A DNA stretch of 48,668 nucleotides from DAOPXV01 sp035352535. GTDB lineage: Bacteria; Muiribacteriota; UBA9980. This document shows, piece after piece, positions 9,099 through 15,990 of the stretch. Where the stretch lies: NCBI GenBank assembly GCA_964545075.1, contig CAZJFS010000011.1, forward strand, positions 1 to 48,668. The letters are read 5' to 3'. A model generated the notes under the pieces. It did no database searches and was not told the origin of the DNA. It saw only the letters and a list, made by a program, of their open reading frames with translations. The position numbers and the translations under genes are program-made. Position 1 is the first letter of the stretch. The number at the start of each line of letters is the position of its first letter.

Positions 9099-9644
9099 AT
9101 GACGAGAAAAGTTTCCGTTAACAACAAAGGATTTTCACACCTCGACGAGCACGGTCGCGTTAACATGGTCGACGTCTCGGGGAAAAAAAGGACCGAAAGG
9201 ACCGCGATAGCTACGGCGACCATATTTTTTGAAAAAAGCGTTTTTTCAAAAATAATATCGGAAGGCGTTTCAAAGGGCGATGTCCTTTGCATCGCGAAAA
9301 CGGCCGGCATAATGGCTTCGAAGAAAACGGCCGAACTCATTCCCTTATGCCATCCGGTTTTCCTTTCAAACTGCGACATAAAATTTTATATCGATGAAGA
9401 AAAACATTCGATCGACATATATTCGCGAGCGAAGACCACCGATCTTACCGGCGTCGAAATGGAAGCCATCATAGCCGTCCAGATCGCCGCCGTAACCATT
9501 TACGATATGTGCAAGGCGCTTTCCAAAAAGATAAGAATATCGGACTCCGCTCTTTTATATAAGAGCGGAGGAAAGAGCGGAATCTTTAAAAATGAGGACG
9601 CGCCGGCGGAAAAGCTTGAACGGGTTTCCGAATGGATGAGATAA
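9099..9644 (+). CDS. moaC: MoaC, cyclic pyranopterin monophosphate synthase
   Basis: 181 residues. MoaC converts the MoaA product (3',8-cyclo-7,8-dihydro-GTP) to cPMP in molybdenum cofactor synthesis; it is a cytosolic hexamer. Diagnostic motifs are present: MVDVSGK near the N-terminus, IAKTAGIMASKKT, LIPLCHPV, and LTGVEMEAI followed by VTIYDMCKA. It is slightly longer than the usual ~160 residues, with a C-terminal tail ending in EWMR. It follows the serpin-like gene by 14 bases. No other cofactor gene (moaA, moaB, moaDE) is in the window, so the pathway must be scattered. Confidence 0.95.
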   Translation: MTRKVSVNNKGFSHLDEHGRVNMVDVSGKKRTERTAIATATIFFEKSVFSKIISEGVSKGDVLCIAKTAGIMASKKTAELIPLCHPVFLSNCDIKFYIDEEKHSIDIYSRAKTTDLTGVEMEAIIAVQIAAVTIYDMCKALSKKIRISDSALLYKSGGKSGIFKNEDAPAEKLERVSEWMR

Positions 9645-9654
9645 ACCCGCCTTC

Positions 9655-9906
9655 CTAACCAAGCCTTTTGAGGCCGGGCGGAGTTTTTCCCTTGGACATC
9701 TTATACCCCAGATCAATCAGGTTAAGCTTTTTCGTCTTGCTTAAGATAAATTTCGCCTGAGAAACGGGAGAAAAAACGCGCTTGACCTTCGCGCATTCCA
9801 GACACGACGGGCACGCTACGCTTCCCTCGACATAATCGGCGCGCACGGCGAAGAATTTTTCGAAATTTTCTTCGCATTTGCCGCAATGAAACTCATACAA
9901 TGGCAT
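9655..9906 (-). CDS. FmdB-type zinc-ribbon protein
   Basis: 83 residues starting MPLYEFHC, the hallmark of the FmdB/CxxC_CxxC_SSSS regulatory-protein family. Cysteines C8/C11 and C32/C35 form two CxxC knuckles of a zinc ribbon; another Cys at 38 is extra. The tail is basic and serine/lysine-rich. The ATG at 9906 is preferred over an upstream extension because of GGAAGTGA about 8 bases before it and because family members begin exactly at MPxYEF. Role: unknown small regulatory or metal-binding protein. It follows the ankyrin gene by 59 bases on the same strand and is convergent with moaC. Confidence 0.85.
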   Translation of the reverse strand: MPLYEFHCGKCEENFEKFFAVRADYVEGSVACPSCLECAKVKRVFSPVSQAKFILSKTKKLNLIDLGYKMSKGKTPPGLKRLG

Positions 9907-9965
9907 TTTTATATCACTTCCGTCTTTCGCGTCCGCTGGCGGTTTAACTCCGGCCGGCATTATTT

Positions 9966-10652
9966 TTATTCGCATCCGCCAAACTGGCTTAAGACCATTA
10001 TTATTTTAATAAGATTCTTCGATTTCGCCTCTCCCAGAGGGGTCATTCCGTCGTTATTTTTTATGTTCACGTTCGCCCCGTGAAGAGCGAGCGTTTTGAC
10101 GATCTCGACGTTCTCGTAAAGGACCGCCGTATGTAGCGGAGAATCGCCCATATTGTCGACGTTATTAGGATCGGCGCCCCATTTCAAAAGATTTTCTATA
10201 ACGTTAAGATGCCCGCCTGCTATCGCGTGGCCCAGGGCTGAAGTCCCGCTCGAATCCTTCAGGTTAACTTCGGCGCCTTTTAAGATGAGATATTCAAGCA
10301 CCGCCGTCCTGTTGAAAAGCGCAGCGGCATGAAGCGGCGTTCTGCCGCTTCCATCTTTGACGTTTATTCCGGCGCCTTTTGAAAGAAGCATTTCAAGGGC
10401 ATTCTTGCTTATGGCTTTGTGGATCGGCGCCACACCGGCCGCGCTAGGCTCGTCAGGGCTTATGCCACGGTATATGAAAAGTTCCATGATATTGACTTTA
10501 TCCGCTGAAGTCGCTATGTGTAAAAAGCTTTCGCCGTTCACGCGAGCTTTCGCGAATTCGGGAACCGATTTCAAATTTTCTATAACCTGATTCAGATCTC
10601 CTGTTTTAATGATCTCAGCCAGTTTAACCGCATTCGGATCGTTTTGCAGCAT
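9966..10652 (-). CDS. Ankyrin-repeat protein
   Basis: 228 residues from ATG 10652, supported by GGAG six bases upstream; the longer TTG-started form (10670) lacks this. At least five ankyrin repeats are readable, with cores such as GESFLHIATSADKVNIM, GVAPIHKAIS, GRTPLHAAALFNRTAVLEYL, GTSALGHAIAGGHLNVIENL and GDSPLHTAVLYENVEIVKTL. No signal peptide or membrane segment is visible, so it is a cytosolic protein-binding scaffold. The partner is unknown. It likely heads a two-gene unit with the FmdB-type gene. Confidence 0.9.
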   Translation of the reverse strand: MLQNDPNAVKLAEIIKTGDLNQVIENLKSVPEFAKARVNGESFLHIATSADKVNIMELFIYRGISPDEPSAAGVAPIHKAISKNALEMLLSKGAGINVKDGSGRTPLHAAALFNRTAVLEYLILKGAEVNLKDSSGTSALGHAIAGGHLNVIENLLKWGADPNNVDNMGDSPLHTAVLYENVEIVKTLALHGANVNIKNNDGMTPLGEAKSKNLIKIIMVLSQFGGCE

Positions 10653-10759
10653 ATTTAGCTCCAATTTCAATAATCTTTAATAACAAAGTCAAACTATAGG
10701 AAAATTCATTCATTCCCGGAGCATTTCACATGGCGCTAAATTTTTCCGGGCTGATATTT

Positions 10760-10788
10760 ATTTTATCACTATATATGAATATTTGCAA
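10760..10788 (-). promoter_or_regulatory. Putative sigma70 promoter of the ankyrin/FmdB unit
   Basis: Minus strand TTGCAA (10783-10788), 17-bp spacer, TAAAAT (10760-10765), giving a leader of about 100 bases that also contains a CCCGGA/TCCGGG inverted repeat. Confidence 0.5.
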
Positions 10789-10835
10789 ACCATTATTTGA
10801 TACGGTGCCGGCAAAATTTTCCGAGCCGCGGACCT

Positions 10836-11390
10836 TCAGCGCAGATTAAATTTTTGCAGCCGCGGATAAACCAGCGACGAAACGTAGCTTACGACAATAA
10901 CGGTAAGCCCGCCGCTTACAATAAAAAGCGACGAACCGAAATACAATAATTTGTCGAGCGGCATCGGCGAATTAAGATATAATTTATTGATAAAGTAAAG
11001 ATACGGCAGTCCGAACGCATATATCACGATCTGGCCGGCAATTGAAACTATCAATAAATTTTTAAACGCGGCCTCCTTCAACAGCTCGAAAATTTTTCCC
11101 ATAGCGTAAGACGCGAAAACAAATCCTATCAAAAATCCGAAGGAAGGCTGAAAAATATAAGACGGACCGCCGCCGTTCGCGAATATCGGAATGCCCGAAA
11201 GTCCTACCATTATATATACCAGCTGTGAAAGAGCGCCATAATACGGCCCCAGAAAAATTCCGGCGAACGAAACGAACATCGTCTGCATGGTGACTGGAAC
11301 GAACGGCATAGGAATTCTTATAAACGCTCCTACGGCCGTCAGCGCCGCGAATAGCGCCGTCAATACAAGCTTGTTCGTATTTTTTTTCAC
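10836..11390 (-). CDS. bioY: BioY, biotin ECF transporter substrate-binding (S) component
   Basis: 184 residues, about six membrane segments. The family pattern is clear: LTALFAALTAVGAFIRIP near the N-terminus, PVTMQTMFVSFAGIFLGP, GALSQLVYIMVGLSGIP with FANGGGP, and FGFLIGF. BioY binds biotin in the membrane and works alone or with a shared EcfAT module, which is not in this window. The start is GTG at 11390, with GAGGTGA nine bases upstream. It has its own promoter (11448-11476). No BirA-like operator was recognised. ThiT-like S component at 41743 would share the same energising module. Confidence 0.93.
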   Translation of the reverse strand: MKKNTNKLVLTALFAALTAVGAFIRIPMPFVPVTMQTMFVSFAGIFLGPYYGALSQLVYIMVGLSGIPIFANGGGPSYIFQPSFGFLIGFVFASYAMGKIFELLKEAAFKNLLIVSIAGQIVIYAFGLPYLYFINKLYLNSPMPLDKLLYFGSSLFIVSGGLTVIVVSYVSSLVYPRLQKFNLR

Positions 11391-11447
11391 TTTTATGATT
11401 CACCTCGAAAATTAAACGGGCGCGGCTGGCGAGATCTTTACGGTTGG

Positions 11448-11476
11448 ATTTTATCAGAACATGCGTTGAATGTCAA
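11448..11476 (-). promoter_or_regulatory. Sigma70 promoter of bioY
   Basis: Minus strand TTGACA (11471-11476), exactly 17 bp, TAAAAT (11448-11453); leader about 50 bases to the GTG start. Confidence 0.72.
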
Positions 11477-11490
11477 TGAGGCATAAAAAT
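11475..11490 (+). repeat. 16-bp repeat, copy 1
   Basis: AATGAGGCATAAAAAT, identical to 14436-14451. Both copies sit in intergenic DNA next to a minus-strand -35 box. May be chance. Confidence 0.4.
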
Positions 11491-11549
11491 TCGCCGCCTT
11501 GCCGGCAAGACGGCGTTCATCACCTGAAACTAAGAGTTTTGCTTTACGT

Positions 11550-11936
11550 TTATGGCATTTGCAAATACTTTATCAGCGCCAGCGAGACGGCGCAAAGCGC
11601 GACCCAGCAGACGAAGCCTAAAAAAATAGGCCTGCGGCCGTTTTTAACGAGCCTAAAAACGTTCGTGTTAAGCCCTATGGCAGTCAGCGCCGCTATCACG
11701 AGGAACTTTCCGGCAGCCGCCAATTCGCGGAAATAAACCGGATCGACGAATCCGGCGATAAACCAGGGGAATATCTTTTTAACGTCGTATTCTCCGCCGC
11801 CTTCGGACGCGCGCTAATAAAACAGCGATATCAAAAACGTCACCGGAATTATCATCAATGTCCTCGTGAGCTTGACTATGGCCGCGAGACGCCCGGCCGG
11901 GTCGCTGAACGTGAATCCGACCGCCAGAAAATAAGG
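11550..11936 (-). pseudogene. Remnant of a YeiH/UPF0324-family membrane exporter (C-terminal part)
   Basis: Reading the minus strand from about 11936 to the TAA at 11550-11552 gives AVGFTFSDPAGRLAAIVKLT-RTLMIIPV, then an in-frame TAG (plus coordinates 11814-11816), then KKIFPWFIAGF and GKFLVIAALTAIGLNTNV ending in YLQMP. These are the conserved C-terminal segments of the YeiH/UPF0324 (putative sulfate exporter) family: the VKLTR motif, the FPWF motif and the AxxAIGLNT motif. The N-terminal two thirds are absent, a short stretch after FPWF seems deleted, and a stop interrupts the frame, so the gene is dead. It abuts a LysR-type remnant in the opposite orientation. Confidence 0.75.
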
Positions 11937-12230
11937 ATCGGAGCGAGCGTCACTATAGGCACCTACATATTAAGCGATATATTGAAAAAAATGAACGCAG
12001 AAAGCAATATCGAGGCTATCAAAAACAATGTCATCAACGATATAGGAATATCGATATTACCGGAGATCCCCCTGACGCGCGAATTGAAGGAAAAAAAGAT
12101 CGCGGCCGTCGAGCTTGCCGGAGTGAATTTAAAAAGAAAGTTCCGCATAGCGCGCCATAAAAATAAAAGCGTCGGCGACGCGTTAAGAAAATTTATGGAA
12201 TGCGCCAGGAATTTTTCAAAGCAACGCTAA
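11937..12230 (+). pseudogene. Remnant of a LysR-type transcriptional regulator (effector-domain fragments)
   Basis: The frame reads IRIGASVTIGTYILSDILKK, the start of a CysB-like LysR effector domain (typically L-R-I-G-A-S-x-T-I-G-x-Y-x-L-P), and then jumps to NAESNIEAIKNNV, INDIGISILPE and LKRKFRIARHKNKS, which belong to the end of the same domain. The DNA-binding domain is missing and about 120 residues of the effector domain are deleted in frame. No start codon with a ribosome site is present. LysR-type genes are commonly divergent from yeiH, the arrangement left here. Confidence 0.75.
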
Positions 12231-12322
12231 GAATAGCCGCGCGGCTATGATATTCGCATGGCGTACTCGCGCTACTTTCGTCAAGTTCATTTAAATTTGA
12301 TAACGGCTTTAAATCCTTCATT

Positions 12323-13597
12323 TCATACCTTTTGCAGTATGAAAAACACGTAACCGTAATTTTTAGAATAACGCCGGAACATGCCGGCCTCCTTTTCGCA
12401 TTCCGCATATACCGCTTCAGCCTCCGCTACACCGGCATTTTTAACTTTCAGTTTCTTTATGCGCTCAAGCATGGGAGTATAGTATTCGTCCCACCATGCG
12501 CTATCCGGCAGTTCGAAACTTTCGATCAGTCGATACCCGGCGGCGGAGATCATCTCGCGCACTTCGGCGGCCGTTCTGAGGTCTGGATAAGCGTTATTAA
12601 AGTAAGATTTGATTTCAGCCGGCGGATCGTCAACGAACCAGCACATTTCGCTGAATACCAGACAGCCGCCTGGTTTGACGTAAGTTTTAAATTCCCTGAG
12701 GCCGCGTTCGAGGCCTATGATAAAGATCGCACCCTCTACCCAGAGAAGGTCGAAACTTTCCTTATCAAAGGATATGTCCAGCATGGACATCTCGTAAGTC
12801 TCTATTGCAAGGCCTTTTTGCGACGCAGCCCGTTTCAGGCGCTCCAGCACCGGCCTGTGGTTATCTATCGCCATGATTTTAGTTTTCAGCTCGCGGGCAA
12901 GAACCAGCGTATGCTTTCCGCTGCCGCAACCGATATCCAGCACTGTGGGCTTTTCGGGGAGGCCTTTTACCAGGCCGAGAGCGCGCAAGGTCGCTTCATC
13001 GCCTCCAGGGCCCTGGCGCGGCAATTCCTCGAAAAGTTCATAAAAATATTTCATTTTCATATCGTTGTCCTCCACGTTTTTAGTCAGCATCCGCACCTGA
13101 AGGGCTTCCTTTTCGGAAAGCCCGAGGCCCAGCAGGAAATCATGATGCGCTCCGGGCGCGCGGCGCTCGAACTCGGCATGCCACTTTTTAAGCGCCGCCT
13201 CATCAAGCCCGCAGGCTTTTTGCAAGCTCAGCCACAATTCGCCGTCGAGGCCGGGTGCCAAGCCTTCTGCGGATATCGTCCTGAGAATGCCGGCGATAAG
13301 TCGCTGACGCGATTTGAGCGCCATGATTTCACGGCCGATTTCGCGCAGGCGATTTTCCAGTATGGAAGCGTCATTTCCGGATTTTTCCAGCAGGCGCCCG
13401 ATTTCAGACAACTCAAGTCCCGCTTCGCGGAAAAAACAGATACGCTCGAGCCTGCCCATATCATTTTGCGTGTAAATCCTGTAACCGGAAGCCGTCCTGC
13501 CGCCCGGGCGCAGCAATCCGATACGGTCGTAATAAAGCAGCGTCGATCGCGAAAGTCCAAAGTGTTTTCCAAGTTCGGTGATTTTATATGTATTCAT
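12323..13597 (-). CDS. MerR-family regulator fused to a SAM-dependent methyltransferase
   Basis: 424 residues. Residues 1-70 are a MerR winged HTH (YKITELGKHFGLSRSTLLYY, then DRIGLLRP and GYRIY), followed by the coiled-coil dimer helix (to about 120) and a helical linker. Residues about 185-424 form a class I methyltransferase with motif I VLDIGCGSGKHTL near 218 and acidic motif II (KIMAIDN). In effect the effector-binding domain is an enzyme domain, so DNA binding may respond to SAM, a methyl acceptor or the reaction product. The ATG at 13597 is the only start that keeps the HTH whole; it lies at the predicted transcript start with no room for a ribosome site. Its own promoter carries a perfect MerR operator, so autoregulation is likely. 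No dedicated target gene adjoins it. Confidence 0.88.
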   Translation of the reverse strand: MNTYKITELGKHFGLSRSTLLYYDRIGLLRPGGRTASGYRIYTQNDMGRLERICFFREAGLELSEIGRLLEKSGNDASILENRLREIGREIMALKSRQRLIAGILRTISAEGLAPGLDGELWLSLQKACGLDEAALKKWHAEFERRAPGAHHDFLLGLGLSEKEALQVRMLTKNVEDNDMKMKYFYELFEELPRQGPGGDEATLRALGLVKGLPEKPTVLDIGCGSGKHTLVLARELKTKIMAIDNHRPVLERLKRAASQKGLAIETYEMSMLDISFDKESFDLLWVEGAIFIIGLERGLREFKTYVKPGGCLVFSEMCWFVDDPPAEIKSYFNNAYPDLRTAAEVREMISAAGYRLIESFELPDSAWWDEYYTPMLERIKKLKVKNAGVAEAEAVYAECEKEAGMFRRYSKNYGYVFFILQKV

Positions 13598-13603
13598 ATC
13601 TTC

Positions 13604-13634
13604 AGTATAAACTATGAAGCCATAGTCGGGTCAA
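13604..13634 (-). promoter_or_regulatory. MerR-type promoter/operator with 19-bp spacer and dyad
   Basis: Minus strand TTGACC (13629-13634), a 19-bp spacer, TATACT (13604-13609). The spacer contains the perfect inverted repeat ACTATG-AAGC-CATAGT (13611-13626). A long spacer with a central dyad is the hallmark of MerR-activated promoters, where the regulator untwists the DNA to align the boxes. Confidence 0.82.
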
Positions 13635-13855
13635 GTCTTTTTATTTTTTATTTAGCGCATTGCTGAAAATAAGACTGGCGAAAAAATAAAAGCGCGCGCA
13701 AAACGATCTGATTCAAAATCCTGAATTATCGCCTGCGGACAAAATTCAAGGCGTTCAATATCAGGCCCATCGCGAATAACTATCCAAAGATAAATTTGCT
13801 GTGCTCAGCCAGCCATGCAGAAAGGTAAATCATGGATTTTCGTCGAAAATAAAGA

Positions 13856-14275
13856 TTATTTTAACGACAACTTATACATCATTAACTCGTTAAAATCCTT
13901 TAATATTCCCTTAGTTTTTATTTCGAACGTGCAGCCTTTTGATTTCCCTGTATTTTTGGTGTTTTTGATCATTTCTTTAGTCTCTTCCGATATGTCTTGA
14001 ATATATATCCCTTCGATATATTTTGCGGGAAAATATATAGTCGCTCTCATGAACCCTTTCACGGCGGACATCCAGGCGATTGTTTTTTTCTTTTTTGTCG
14101 CCTTGCAAAGCCACAGGTTGCCGTCGCGGTAATACTTCCATTCATGGACTACTTCATTTTTATCATAAAGGGCCATCAACTCAAGGAAAGGCTCGAATCC
14201 TTCGCCGAAAATTTCCTTGAGGACTTTTTCATCCGGATATATGTCCGGATCGGTCAACTGTTTTTCGTACGTCAT
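13856..14275 (-). CDS. DUF3788 family protein
   Basis: 139 residues from ATG 14275 (GAGG five bases upstream; a TTG seven codons earlier is less likely). The sequence matches the DUF3788 pattern: TYEKQLTDPDIYPDEKVLKE near the N-terminus, EWKYYRDGNLWLCK with KKKTIAW, GFMRATIYFP, and DISEETKEMIK followed by CTFEI. The fold is a small alpha/beta domain of unknown biochemical role, often found as a stand-alone cytosolic protein. It has its own predicted promoter (14393-14421) with a ~110-base leader. No functional partner adjoins it. Confidence 0.85.
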   Translation of the reverse strand: MTYEKQLTDPDIYPDEKVLKEIFGEGFEPFLELMALYDKNEVVHEWKYYRDGNLWLCKATKKKKTIAWMSAVKGFMRATIYFPAKYIEGIYIQDISEETKEMIKNTKNTGKSKGCTFEIKTKGILKDFNELMMYKLSLK

Positions 14276-14392
14276 ATCCGCCTCGCTTTTTTTCAAATTG
14301 AAAGTGCATCATTATACTGGTTATTCGCGCATTAATAAACTATCTTGACTATCCATTAAAATTTCAACCGAGCATCTTATAAACCTTACGCT

Positions 14393-14421
14393 ATCATAGC
14401 ACACATCGGTTCAATTATCAA
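14393..14421 (-). promoter_or_regulatory. Promoter of the DUF3788 gene (extended -10)
   Basis: Minus strand TTGATA (14416-14421), 17 bp, TATGAT (14393-14398), with TG one base before the -10 box. Confidence 0.6.
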
Positions 14422-14435
14422 GTTGACCTTGCTAG

Positions 14436-14451
14436 AATGAGGCATAAAAAT
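14436..14451 (+). repeat. 16-bp repeat, copy 2
   Basis: AATGAGGCATAAAAAT, identical to 11475-11490. Confidence 0.4.
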
Positions 14452-14470
14452 GGATGTTCTGATAATGAAG

Positions 14471-14499
14471 TTGAAATCCGGATGATTATCTGTTAAAAT
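14471..14499 (+). promoter_or_regulatory. Promoter of the serine hydrolase gene
   Basis: TTGAAA (14471-14476), 17 bp, TAAAAT (14494-14499); leader of about 125 bases before ATG 14631. Confidence 0.62.
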
Positions 14500-14630
14500 T
14501 TGTAAAATAATATGGCTATTAAAGCTGCGCGGAAAAAATTCGTTTTAATCGCTTAAAATATCCCGCGCTTTCAAAATAAAAATAATCCTTGCAGCCATAT
14601 TAAATAATAAAAAAGGCTGGTAATAAACAA

Positions 14631-15866
14631 ATGCGCAAACTGATAATTATTTCCGCCATGTTGTTTTTAACCCTGGCGATAACGCCGCTGCACGCTCTCG
14701 AAAATTTCGGCGATGAAAACGCGGCGGCGCTTAAAACCATATTCAATCTCAAACTCTCCGAATTTAAAGCCGGGAAATATTTCGACGCCTCGTTTTTAAA
14801 AGCGGTTCCGGAAGATAAGATAAAGCAATTATTAGGCAATCTCGGCTCCCGGCTCGGCGAATTCAGGCTGGCCGTTAAAACGTCGGAAGGCTCGTACAAC
14901 CTTATTTTTTCAAAGGGCGCAATGCCTTCGAAGATAAGCCTGAGCGCAGGAAAATTAATAAAAGGACTCTGGTTCGGCGCCCCTACGCTCGCCGACGACA
15001 GCTTTGAAAAAATATCGGAAGAGCTTAAAAAGTTAGACGGCACCGTATCCGTAGCGATAACGAGGAACGGAAGCGAAGAGCTGTTCTTGATGAACGCGGA
15101 TGCGCCGCTCGGCGTCGGTTCCGCTTTTAAATTATACGTTTTAAAGGCCCTCGACGAAAAGATAAAAGCCGGCGGCTGCGATAACAAAACGGTTATCGAA
15201 CTTTCAAGGGACAAATTTTCCCTGCCTTCGGGAACGCTTCAGAGCTGGCCGGATAAAACGCCCGTAACGCTTAAGACGCTCGCCAACTTCATGATATCGA
15301 TAAGCGACAATACCGCCACGGATATTTTAATCGATTACATCGGAAGGGACGGCGTTGAAAGATGCGCGCCCGAAAGAGTGAGGCCGTTGCTCAAGACGCT
15401 TGAAATGTTTAAAATAAAATGGGGGCTTTCCAAAAAAGAACGCGACGGATACGTCGCGGCCGGATTGAGCGGCAAACGCAAAATCCTGGAAGATATCGCC
15501 GGCATGGACAAATCAAAACTTAAAGTGGAGCTGAGCGAGCCCTTACTGATAGGCGAAATCGAATGGCACATAACGACCCGGGAACTCTGCAAGGTCATAT
15601 ATGAATTGAAGGATAACCCGTCGCTCGCTATAAATCCGGGTCTGGCCGATATGGATCGCTGGCGGAACGTAGGTTATAAGGGCGGATCCGAACCCGGAGT
15701 ATTAAATTATACGCATATACTTCAAAGTAAAAAGAACGGCGACCTTTATTCGATATCGGCCACAATAAACAACGAGACAACCGAGGTCCAGACGGAAAAA
15801 TTCACCGAACTTACCGGAAGGCTGATATCGTTGATCGAAGAGGAAAAATTCAAAAGTTCCAAATAA
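14631..15866 (+). CDS. Secreted serine hydrolase, class A beta-lactamase-like
   Basis: 411 residues with a signal peptide (cleavage near LHA, residue 22). Residues about 30-110 form a small N-terminal domain as seen in several exported serine hydrolases. The rest matches the class A beta-lactamase fold: nucleophile motif S164-A-F-K167, SDN at 225-227 and the KTG-box equivalent K350-G-G, with TTRELCKVI resembling the helix before it. I could not find an ExxLN omega-loop (the Glu166 deacylation base) between SDN and KGG. True beta-lactamase activity is therefore doubtful; a slow acyl-enzyme, peptidase or esterase role is more likely. Ribosome site weak. Single gene before the glnS operon. Confidence 0.82.
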   Translation: MRKLIIISAMLFLTLAITPLHALENFGDENAAALKTIFNLKLSEFKAGKYFDASFLKAVPEDKIKQLLGNLGSRLGEFRLAVKTSEGSYNLIFSKGAMPSKISLSAGKLIKGLWFGAPTLADDSFEKISEELKKLDGTVSVAITRNGSEELFLMNADAPLGVGSAFKLYVLKALDEKIKAGGCDNKTVIELSRDKFSLPSGTLQSWPDKTPVTLKTLANFMISISDNTATDILIDYIGRDGVERCAPERVRPLLKTLEMFKIKWGLSKKERDGYVAAGLSGKRKILEDIAGMDKSKLKVELSEPLLIGEIEWHITTRELCKVIYELKDNPSLAINPGLADMDRWRNVGYKGGSEPGVLNYTHILQSKKNGDLYSISATINNETTEVQTEKFTELTGRLISLIEEEKFKSSK

Positions 15867-15888
15867 TCCGGCCGAAATATGAAAGTTG

Positions 15889-15917
15889 TTGAAATATGAG
15901 GCCAAATCTGTTAGAAT
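15889..15917 (+). promoter_or_regulatory. Sigma70 promoter of the glnS-gltX operon
   Basis: TTGAAA (15889-15894), 17 bp, TAGAAT (15912-15917). Leader about 67 bases. Confidence 0.68.
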
Positions 15918-15940
15918 ATAATTAATTTTTTAATACGTTA

Positions 15941-15960
15941 ATTATGATTTTTATCATAAT
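15941..15960 (+). promoter_or_regulatory. AT-rich hairpin in the glnS leader
   Basis: Perfect inverted repeat ATTATGAT-TTTT-ATCATAAT. It sits between the predicted transcript start and the GGGAGGAGT ribosome site. It could be an operator or an mRNA hairpin; it lacks the GC needed for a terminator. Confidence 0.45.
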
Positions 15961-15990
15961 AAATTTCAAATCACCGGGAGGAGTACCCTG

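Larger units (their letters stand above)
14276..14630. other. Intergenic region with back-to-back promoters
   Basis: This 355-base AT-rich gap holds no convincing gene. It contains a minus-strand promoter for the DUF3788 gene (14393-14421), a possible plus-strand box pair starting with TTGACC at 14423, one copy of a 16-bp repeat (14436-14451) and a good plus-strand promoter (14471-14499) for the serine hydrolase gene. Confidence 0.6.

Noticed and set aside
9647..9681. CCGCC...GGCGG as a terminator between moaC and the FmdB-type gene
   Set aside because: Only 5 bp of stem, long loop, no T run, and it lies in coding sequence of the FmdB-type gene.
11470..11736. An 88-codon open frame on the plus strand over the yeiH remnant
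   Set aside because: The minus strand shows real YeiH-family motifs here, and the plus frame has no homology-like pattern.
12332..13666. A 444-codon open frame on the plus strand
   Set aside because: It is the exact antisense of the MerR-methyltransferase gene, reads as Phe/His/Arg-rich sequence without any motif, and the minus-strand gene has clear domains and a promoter.
14600..15214. A 204-codon open frame on the minus strand
   Set aside because: Antisense of the serine hydrolase; Ser/Phe-rich shadow sequence.
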